A stretch of 10,641 bases of DNA, from contig JAPPFU010000053.1 in assembly GCA_028875085.1 (NCBI GenBank), forward strand, positions 1 to 10,641. Direction: 5' to 3'. Positions 6,145-10,641 of the stretch are shown one piece after another. The position numbers were made by a program, and so were the translations under genes. Numbering within the stretch: position 1 is the stretch's first letter; each line of letters opens with the position of its first letter. The stretch is from Chloroflexota bacterium (GTDB lineage Bacteria; Chloroflexota; Dehalococcoidia; Lucifugimonadales; Australimonadaceae). Under the pieces are notes generated by a model. It searched no databases and was not told the DNA's origin. It was given only the letters and a program-made list of their open reading frames with translations.

Positions 6145-7281
6145 CTAGTAGACGCCGGGGAGGATGCGGTGCTTCACCCGTGCCTTGTACTCCGCCCACT
6201 TCTCCTCGCCGTACTTCTCCGCGCAGTGCCTGTCGTCGTCACGTTGGCGGAAGGTGAACAGCGTTACGATGAAGACGAAGTAGGTCCACGCCCACGGGTT
6301 GGCGAAGTGGCCGAACGTTAGCGCGATGGACAGCGAGAGGAACCCCTCGCCCAGATAGTTGAAGTGCCGCGCGGCGCCCCAGAAGCCGCTGTAGAGAATC
6401 TTGCGGTCGCCAGCCTCGATGTACTTCGGCTCGATGATGCCGAGGAACTTGCGGTCGGGCCAGCGCTTGAACGTGTACTTCTGCATGTTCGCGCCGCGCG
6501 AGATGCTCCATCCCAGCAGGAACAGCGCAGCTGTCCCGATGAGCCAGACGTACGTCCACGCCGTCGAGAATCCGGGGCCGGGGTACGCCGCCATCCCCCA
6601 CAGCGGCAGGATGAATAGCCACCCGTAGACGATGAGGCCGCCCCAGAACAGCATGAAGCCGAGTTTCTCGTGGATAAGATCGTAGGTGTAGAGCTGGACG
6701 CGCTCGAAGATGAAGTAGTCCGTTATGTAGAAGGTGAAGAACGCCGCATACAGGTAGACGCCCGGATTGGCGTCCGCGCCGAAGCGGTCGTAGTGATAGG
6801 CCGCGCCGGACAAGGCGTTGAGCGCCAGCATCGTCCCCCCCACGACGTAGAAGTACATCTTTACGTCGAAACGCCCGTTGAGGAACGATATCTCCCGCAC
6901 CCGCCCCGTCCACAGCTCCGCGATGGGGTTCTTATCGCCTCGCGGCTGCGTGAACACGGCCAGAATCGCGAAGATGAGCGTGAAGAGCGTCCCGCCAATC
7001 ACCGCGGGGATGGTCGCTCGATAGAACCAATCGCGCGGCATTCCGGTGAGTTCGAGCGCCCATACGATGAGCGCGAGCACGAACACCAGCAGGCCGTTCA
7101 GCCGGTAGTTGCGCGGCTGGCCGGTCTGCTCGTCGATGACGTAGCCGGGAACCCGCCGCGCCGGAAGGACAACTTGCGCGAGGAAGAAAGCGGCGAAGAC
7201 GGCCAGCGGCGTGAAGAAGGCCACTATCGTCTCCGTCCCCGAAAGCTCGAAGAGGTGTTCGACGCCAAGCCACTCAATCAT
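6145..7281 (-). CDS. Sterol C-14/C-24-type reductase (ERG4/ERG24 family)
   Basis: A 378-residue integral membrane protein with about nine hydrophobic spans. Family marks: NYRLNGL (58-64), ELWTGR...GRFDVKMY (122-143), the helix and loop VQLYTYDLIHEKLGFMLFWG (195-214), LYSGFWGAARHFNYLGE (296-312) with the conserved G-x-A-R-H-x-N-Y, and the C-terminus RDDDRHCAEKYGEEKWAEY followed by RILPGVY (347-378). These belong to the NADPH-dependent delta-14 / delta-24(28) sterol reductase and lamin B receptor family, which reduces sterol double bonds. Known family members have an R after the DVKMY motif where here F-Y-V-V-G-G is read. Bacterial homologues exist (for example in Methylococcus, Coxiella, chlamydiae). 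No other sterol gene is seen around it, so the true substrate (C-14, C-24, or a non-sterol isoprenoid) is open. A GGGGG ribosome site lies 8 bases before the ATG. Confidence 0.9.
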   Translation of the reverse strand: MIEWLGVEHLFELSGTETIVAFFTPLAVFAAFFLAQVVLPARRVPGYVIDEQTGQPRNYRLNGLLVFVLALIVWALELTGMPRDWFYRATIPAVIGGTLFTLIFAILAVFTQPRGDKNPIAELWTGRVREISFLNGRFDVKMYFYVVGGTMLALNALSGAAYHYDRFGADANPGVYLYAAFFTFYITDYFIFERVQLYTYDLIHEKLGFMLFWGGLIVYGWLFILPLWGMAAYPGPGFSTAWTYVWLIGTAALFLLGWSISRGANMQKYTFKRWPDRKFLGIIEPKYIEAGDRKILYSGFWGAARHFNYLGEGFLSLSIALTFGHFANPWAWTYFVFIVTLFTFRQRDDDRHCAEKYGEEKWAEYKARVKHRILPGVY

Positions 7282-7331
7282 GACCGAACCCCCTGCTCCC
7301 TGCTAACGGCTCGGCGACCTCCGCCAAGCAG

Positions 7332-7382
7332 CAGCATACCTAGCATGCCGATAGCATGCTGTCTGCCGCAAGGTCATGTCAA
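7332..7382 (-). promoter_or_regulatory. Likely promoter of the sterol reductase with repeated GCATGCT motifs
   Basis: Minus strand: TTGACA (7382-7377), 18-base spacer, CATGCT (7358-7353), three of six matches. Transcription start near 7346 would give a leader of about 65 bases. Over and after the second hexamer are GCATGCTA (7359-7352), GCATGCTA (7348-7341) and GTATGCTG (7339-7332), starts 11 and 9 bases apart. This looks like a multi-site operator. The regulator is not in the window. Confidence 0.4.
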
Positions 7383-7446
7383 GGAGGCAGCGCGTCAGGA
7401 GGGGGCGCTTTGCGTCGCTCACCGCGCCGCACCGCGTTCGGCGGGG

Positions 7447-7461
7447 CTAGCCTGCGGCTAG
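7447..7461 (-). terminator. Small hairpin after the GYD gene, possible terminator
   Basis: CTAGCC (7447-7452), three-base loop, GGCTAG (7456-7461), beginning 12 bases after the GYD gene stop. There is no T-run, so it is weak as an intrinsic terminator. Confidence 0.3.
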
Positions 7462-7473
7462 TTGAGGCGGCGT

Positions 7474-7794
7474 CTAGGCGCCGGGGGCGCGGTAGGTCAC
7501 CGTCTTGGCGACAGCGGCGTCGACGTCCTCCGCGGTGAGCAGGGGCACGGTGTTGATGCGGATCGCGCCCCTCGCTCCAACGGCCAGCGAGATGGCCGCC
7601 GCCGAGACCGCGTCCGGCAGGTCGACGATCATGACCAGGTCGGAGCTGCCGAAGGCGTAGTAGAAGGCCTCGAGGCTGCCGCCCTGCTCGGCGGCAAGGT
7701 CGGCGAAGACCTGGCGGCGGGAAGCGCCGCCTTCGTCGAGCAGGCCCGCGGCCCCCTCGGCGGTGTAGCTGGCTTGGTATAGGTACTTGGGCAT
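7474..7794 (-). CDS. GYD-domain protein
   Basis: A 106-residue protein of the GYD family. The start chosen is ATG at 7794-7792, with GGAGG 6 bases upstream; a longer reading to 7833 from GTG adds a Cys/Arg/Pro-rich stretch with no family likeness. The domain covers residues 1-100: PKYLYQASYTAEG strand and helix, GSLEAFYYAFGSSDLVMIVD (52-71), then an Ala-rich helix and the GAIRINTVPLLTAED end. In this family the sequence G-x-x-D-L is typical of a ferredoxin-like dimeric alpha/beta barrel. The biochemical function is not known. It lies downstream of lepB and tRNA-Lys on the same strand but with a 143-base gap that contains its own likely promoter. Confidence 0.85.
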   Translation of the reverse strand: MPKYLYQASYTAEGAAGLLDEGGASRRQVFADLAAEQGGSLEAFYYAFGSSDLVMIVDLPDAVSAAAISLAVGARGAIRINTVPLLTAEDVDAAVAKTVTYRAPGA

Positions 7795-7835
7795 CGTCGG
7801 CCTCCGGTAGCAGGGTAGTGGTCGAGCGCACACCC

Positions 7836-7865
7836 ATCTTCAGGGCGCGCCCGCGCGCCTGTCAA
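7836..7865 (-). promoter_or_regulatory. Likely promoter of the GYD gene with a palindrome in the spacer
   Basis: Minus strand: TTGACA (7865-7860), 18-base spacer, GAAGAT (7841-7836), three of six matches. The spacer is almost filled by the inverted repeat GGCGCGC/GCGCGCC (7844-7850 and 7853-7859). A start near 7829 would give a leader of about 35 bases. The hairpin could also stop transcription coming from the tRNA, but no T-run follows. Confidence 0.4.
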
Positions 7866-7937
7866 CAGCCATCAGTTGGTCGCAGCCCACAACGAAGCCC
7901 TTGATTAAACAGGCGGGATCCGGCATCGCTGCTCGCC

Positions 7938-8012
7938 TGGTGGCCCCGTTGGGACTCGAACCCAAAACGCCCGGGTTAAAAGCCCGGCGCTCTGCCATTG
8001 AGCTACGGGGCC
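7938..8012 (-). tRNA. tRNA-Lys(UUU)
   Basis: The cloverleaf folds completely: acceptor GGCCCCG/CGGGGCC, D stem GCTC/GAGC with loop AATGGCA, anticodon stem CCGGG/CCCGG with loop CTTTTAA, variable loop GCGTT, T stem TTGGG/CCCAA with loop TTCGAGT. The anticodon TTT (7980-7978) reads AAA and AAG as lysine. The discriminator A and the 3' CCA (7940-7938) are encoded. The 5' end lies 14 bases after the lepB stop on the same strand, so it is probably transcribed with lepB and cut out by RNase P. Confidence 0.97.
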
Positions 8013-8026
8013 GCGCGCAGCACAGC

Positions 8027-8623
8027 CTACCAGGGCGGAACAATCGGGTACGTCAGGGTGCCGAAGCGCTCCGGCGGCCAGTAGGTTACCCACGTCTTAC
8101 CGATGATGGCCTCCCTGGACACCGTGCCCCACGCCCGCGAATCGCTGCTTTCCGGCCGGTTGTCCCCCACCACGAAGTACTCCCCCTCGCCTACGGTGAT
8201 CTCCGCGAGCGTTTCGTGGGAGCCATACTCTACGTAGCCCTCTTCCAACGGCACTCCGTTGAGGTAGATCACCCCATCCTCAAAGCGCACGCTATCCCCC
8301 GGCTCGCCGATGACGCGCTTGACGAACGCCTGGGACGGGTCGTTCGGGTAGGCGAACACCACCACGTCGCCCCGTTTCGGCCCGCCGAACGGCTCCCACG
8401 CGGCGCCGGGCTCCGCCTCCAGCCACGGCAGCAGCCGCGCGGTCGGCTCCGCGTCGATGCGCAGGTACGCCGCCTTGTTCAGCACGACGCGGTCGGCGTG
8501 GAGCAGCGTCGGCTCCATGCTCCACCCATGCACCTGGTAGACCTGTCCCACTGACTGGAAGAGAAAGGTGAGGAACACGGCGATGGCCAGGGCTTCGATT
8601 GCCTCTCGGAGGAGTGAGCGCAT
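8027..8623 (-). CDS. lepB: Signal peptidase I
   Basis: A 198-residue membrane protease that removes signal peptides at the outer side of the cytoplasmic membrane. One membrane span lies at about residues 8-26. Catalytic Ser S35 is in the box HGWSMEPTLL, and catalytic Lys K102 in AFVKRVIGEPGD. Box D begins with RGDVVVFAYP (84-93) and box E is GDNRPESSDSRAWG (153-166). Length fits short bacterial enzymes. The start used is ATG at 8623-8621; a GTG at 8638 adds five residues and cannot be ruled out. Neither has a clear ribosome site. A TATACT (8661-8656) is the likely -10 element, giving a leader of about 26 bases. The gene is back-to-back with the ECF sigma operon and followed by tRNA-Lys. Confidence 0.94.
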   Translation of the reverse strand: MRSLLREAIEALAIAVFLTFLFQSVGQVYQVHGWSMEPTLLHADRVVLNKAAYLRIDAEPTARLLPWLEAEPGAAWEPFGGPKRGDVVVFAYPNDPSQAFVKRVIGEPGDSVRFEDGVIYLNGVPLEEGYVEYGSHETLAEITVGEGEYFVVGDNRPESSDSRAWGTVSREAIIGKTWVTYWPPERFGTLTYPIVPPW

Positions 8624-8655
8624 GGCGAAAGGGCGCACAGAGGGCGCCCGTGAGA

Positions 8656-8661
8656 AGTATA
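8656..8661 (-). promoter_or_regulatory. -10 element of lepB
   Basis: TATACT on the minus strand matches five of six consensus bases. Upstream at the right distance no good -35 is seen. It overlaps the region where the -35 of the divergent sigma gene would lie, so the two promoters may compete. Confidence 0.55.
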
Positions 8662-8682
8662 CCAGCGGGCCCCGATGCGCCC

Positions 8683-8688
8683 TAGAAT
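8683..8688 (+). promoter_or_regulatory. -10 element of the ECF sigma operon
   Basis: TAGAAT matches five of six consensus bases, ending 12 bases before the TTG start at 8701. Transcription from about 8695 would leave a leader of only some 6 bases, too short for a ribosome site. No GGAAC/CGTC pair is present, so the gene does not appear to use the ECF-type promoter seen at 10020. Confidence 0.5.
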
Positions 8689-8700
8689 GGCCGCCTTGCC

Positions 8701-9324
8701 TTGAACGAACACACGCAGCACGACGACCGAGAGGCGCAGTGGGTGGCCGCCGCTCAACGGGGCGACCTGAGCGCGTTCAATGGCATCGTCGAGCGCTATC
8801 AGCAAGCGGTGTACAACCTCGCGTTGAGCATGTTGCGCAACCCGGCGAGCGCGGAGGACGCGGCGCAGGACGCGTTCATCGCGGCCTACCGGAACATCGG
8901 GCGCTACCGGGGCGGCAGCCTCTCCGCGTGGTTGCTGACCATCGTCGCCAACCGCGCCCGCGACCGCCTGCGCTCACCCCACTACCGCCGCGCGGTATCG
9001 CTGGACGCCATCGTCGAGGCGGGCGGCTCCGGCGGCGCCTGGCCTGCCGACGAACCAGGCCCGGCGGACGAGGCGGAGCGCACCGAGGCCGTCACCGCTG
9101 TCCGCGCCGCCGTGGCACAGCTGCCCGACGACCAACGCCTCGCCGTCACGCTGGTCGATCTGCAACAACTGGACTACGGCGAGGCGGCGGCAATCGCCTC
9201 CGTTCCCGTCGGCACGCTGAAGTCCCGCCTTAGCCGGGGACGGGAGCGGCTGCGCGTCCTGCTGCGCCCCTACCTGGAACTTCCCGACGCTCCAACGCGT
9301 CTAACGGACGGTAGCGACCAATGA
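8701..9324 (+). CDS. ECF-type RNA polymerase sigma factor
   Basis: A 207-residue sigma factor of the extracytoplasmic-function class, directing RNA polymerase to a stress or envelope regulon. Region 2 covers about residues 20-91: RGDLSAFNGIVERYQ, AEDAAQDAFIAAYRNI, and GGSLSAWLLTIVANRARDRL. Region 4 covers about 141-188: LPDDQRLAVTLVDLQQLDY and VPVGTLKSRLSRGRERLR, a helix-turn-helix. The linker (92-140) is Gly/Ala/Glu-rich. The start is a TTG at 8701: an in-frame TAG at 8683 closes the frame upstream, and the next usable start (GTG, 8743) would remove residues usual in the family. No ribosome site precedes it, in line with a near-leaderless mRNA. Its stop overlaps the anti-sigma start by ATGA. 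Confidence 0.92.
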   Translation: MNEHTQHDDREAQWVAAAQRGDLSAFNGIVERYQQAVYNLALSMLRNPASAEDAAQDAFIAAYRNIGRYRGGSLSAWLLTIVANRARDRLRSPHYRRAVSLDAIVEAGGSGGAWPADEPGPADEAERTEAVTAVRAAVAQLPDDQRLAVTLVDLQQLDYGEAAAIASVPVGTLKSRLSRGRERLRVLLRPYLELPDAPTRLTDGSDQ

Positions 9325-9989
9325 TCAGAAGGCTCTTCCGGAAGCGAGACCGCTTCGACGACCTGCTGACGGACGCCGCCAGCGGACGCCTCGACGCGGA
9401 CGGTATGCGCCGGTTGGACGCGCTCGCCGCGCAGAACGCAGAGCGCCAGGCCATGCGGGATGAGACGCTCGCCCTCGCCGACCTGCTGCGCAGCCAACCG
9501 CCGGTTCCCGTTCCCCGCTCCTTCGCTCTCTTGACGCTGCCGGAGCCGCGCCGCGCGCCTGCCCTGCCCCGCCCTCTCCAGGCGTTGACCGCCGCGGCGG
9601 CGGTCGTGCTTGTGGCGCTCATAGCGGTGGACTATGCGACGGCGCCCACGTCCGGACTGCCCGCAACCGCACAACTTACCGTCGCTATCGAGGGCGCGCA
9701 GGACAGCGCGCCGACGTCGGAGTCCTCCAGGGCACCGGACGACGCCCCCGCTGCCGCTAGCGAGCCGGAGGCCCGATCCTTCGCCGAGCGCGAGCCTGAA
9801 GCCGACAGCGAGCAGCCTCCCGGCAGCGCGGAGGCGCCTGCTCCCAACGGCGCTCCTCCCGCCGAATCGGAGAGCGCGGCTAGGGAATGGCGCGCGTTGG
9901 ATTGGGCGGTCGCCGCGGCCGGTCTCGCCACTGCCGCGCTGGCCCTAGCGCACCTGACTACCGCGTGGCTCGCCAGGCGCGGCCTATGA
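9321..9989 (+). CDS. Anti-sigma factor with two membrane spans
   Basis: A 222-residue protein that starts inside the sigma stop (ATGA), so the two are translated as a pair; this position is the classic anti-sigma place. Residues 1-60 are a helical cytoplasmic domain with charged start (MIRRLFRKRDRFDDLL); the His-x3-Cys-x2-Cys zinc motif of ZAS proteins is not present. PRSFALLTLPEPRR (65-78) then leads to membrane span 1 (about 87-105). A Pro/Ala/Ser/Glu-rich linker of some 90 residues (106-192) would lie outside the membrane, and a second span (about 195-216) ends in LARRGL. Most such proteins have one span; the second, with a short positive tail, is unusual. It would hold the sigma factor at the membrane until a signal triggers release; the signal is unknown. 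Confidence 0.78.
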   Translation: MIRRLFRKRDRFDDLLTDAASGRLDADGMRRLDALAAQNAERQAMRDETLALADLLRSQPPVPVPRSFALLTLPEPRRAPALPRPLQALTAAAAVVLVALIAVDYATAPTSGLPATAQLTVAIEGAQDSAPTSESSRAPDDAPAAASEPEARSFAEREPEADSEQPPGSAEAPAPNGAPPAESESAAREWRALDWAVAAAGLATAALALAHLTTAWLARRGL

Positions 9990-10019
9990 GCGTCCGCCCG
10001 ACGCGCTGCCCGCCGACAT

Positions 10020-10045
10020 GGAACTTTCCGTCCGTCCGCTGCGTC
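10020..10045 (+). promoter_or_regulatory. ECF-type promoter upstream of the SIMPL-domain gene
   Basis: GGAAC (10020-10024), 17-base spacer, CGTC (10042-10045), followed by TTAC. This is the classic -35/-10 pair of many ECF sigma factors. A start near 10052 would give a leader of about 35 bases holding the AGGAGA ribosome site. It lies right behind the sigma/anti-sigma pair, so the adjacent sigma factor is the natural candidate to read it. Confidence 0.55.
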
Positions 10046-10086
10046 TTACTTGCGACACATCCGCCGATCCGCCTAGGAGAACGCAT

Positions 10087-10641
10087 ATGAACCTCCGCAA
10101 CCACGCCCGATTGCTTTTGACAGCCGCTTGCGTGGCCGTCGTCGTACTGCTCCTTGCCGCATGCTCGAACGGGCAGAGCGGCGACGGCAGTGGAACCGGC
10201 GCGCCCGCCGAAACCGCCCGCGTCCCATACACGGGCGGCGCGGTCAGCCCCGCCGGGATCCAGGTCAACGGAGCGGGAAAGGTGGAGCTGCGCGCCGACA
10301 TAGCTATTCTCTCGCTTGGCGTAGAGGGCTACGCCGAGACAGTCGCCGAGGCGCGCGCCATCGCCGCTGGCGCCCTCGCCACTATGCTTGACGCGCTGCG
10401 CGCCCAGGGCATCGCCGACGAGGACATCCAAACACGCCACTTCAGCATCCAACCCGAGTACGACTGGGTCGAGTCGCTGAGCGGGCGCGGCTCCGAGCGC
10501 GTCCTGACGGGCTACCGCGTGGAGAATATCGTCAGCGTGAAGGTGCGCGACCTGGAGCGCACGGGCGCCGTGATCGACGCTGTAGCCGCCGCAGGAGGGG
10601 ACGCGACGCGCGTCGACGGCATCTCCTTCGACGTGGAGGAC
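10087..10641 (+). CDS. SIMPL-domain (DUF541) lipoprotein, N-terminal part
   Basis: 185 codons are present; the gene runs off the window. AGGAGA lies about 8 bases before the ATG. Residues 1-26 are a lipoprotein signal: a positive start, a hydrophobic core, and the lipobox L-A-A-C with C26 as the lipidated Cys; a Gly/Ser-rich tether follows. From about residue 56 the fold is that of the SIMPL/DUF541 family: GIQVNGAGKVELRADIAILS, then A-E-A-R helix, DIQTRHFSIQPEYDW, and GYRVENIVSVKVRDLERTG. Such proteins form large oligomers or act at the cell envelope; family function is not well defined. Its place behind an ECF-type promoter suggests that it is an envelope-stress product, which is an inference. 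Confidence 0.88.
   Translation, partial: MNLRNHARLLLTAACVAVVVLLLAACSNGQSGDGSGTGAPAETARVPYTGGAVSPAGIQVNGAGKVELRADIAILSLGVEGYAETVAEARAIAAGALATMLDALRAQGIADEDIQTRHFSIQPEYDWVESLSGRGSERVLTGYRVENIVSVKVRDLERTGAVIDAVAAAGGDATRVDGISFDVED

Noticed and set aside
6023..6199. Upstream extension of the antitoxin to 6199
   Set aside because: It crosses the promoter and the end of the sterol reductase gene and lacks family likeness; the RHH domain begins right at the ATG at 6022.
6670..7461. Plus-strand open frame of 263 codons opposite the sterol reductase
   Set aside because: Glu/Arg/Val-rich shadow of a well-supported membrane protein on the other strand.
7795..7833. Longer GYD protein starting at GTG 7833
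   Set aside because: The added residues do not fit the family and the ATG at 7794 has a better ribosome site.
9958..10452. Minus-strand open frame of 164 codons opposite the SIMPL gene start
   Set aside because: Antisense to a lipoprotein gene with signal, lipobox and ribosome site; no domain seen.

Overview
This is a GC-rich bacterial chromosomal window, densely packed with genes on both strands. The gene mix suggests a free-living, metabolically broad bacterium: catabolic hydrolases, a VapBC-type pair, a GYD protein, an ECF sigma/anti-sigma pair with a proline-alanine-rich linker, and a bacterial ERG4/ERG24-family sterol reductase. I think of a Chloroflexota-like lineage, but that is an impression from gene content; no marker gene here settles it. 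No mobile element, phage gene or CRISPR array is visible. No stretch longer than 300 bases lacks a gene. The two largest gaps (about 197 and 192 bases) hold regulatory DNA and a REP-like hairpin.

Region 1 (1-1738, minus strand) reads as an operon: dienelactone hydrolase, a YflT/general-stress-like membrane protein (GTG start), then an amidohydrolase cut by the window edge. Region 2 (1936-5319, plus strand) diverges from it and is a tight four-gene operon: amidase, a 61-residue GatC/AtzG-like protein, a second amidase whose start lies inside the small gene, and a cupin coupled by a GTGA overlap. The small-protein-then-amidase order without a gatB resembles the atzG-atzE arrangement of cyanuric acid degradation. 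Together, regions 1 and 2 look like a catabolic locus for an amide or lactone compound whose identity cannot be read from sequence.

Region 3 (5343-6062, minus) is a ribbon-helix-helix/PIN toxin-antitoxin pair with a strong promoter placed so that the antitoxin mRNA would begin at or next to its AUG. Region 4 (6145-7281, minus) is a sterol C-14/C-24-type reductase with a promoter overlapped by repeated GCATGCT motifs. Region 5 (7474-8623, minus) holds signal peptidase I, tRNA-Lys(UUU) 14 bases after it, and a GYD-domain protein with its own likely promoter.

Region 6 (8683-10641, plus) carries an ECF sigma factor (TTG start), its two-membrane-span anti-sigma (ATGA overlap), and a SIMPL-domain lipoprotein cut by the window edge. 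The lipoprotein is preceded by GGAAC-N17-CGTC, a classic ECF-type promoter, so it may be a target of the adjacent sigma factor. The most interesting points are the AtzG/AtzE-like amidase pair, the isolated sterol reductase, and the ECF promoter next to the SIMPL gene.
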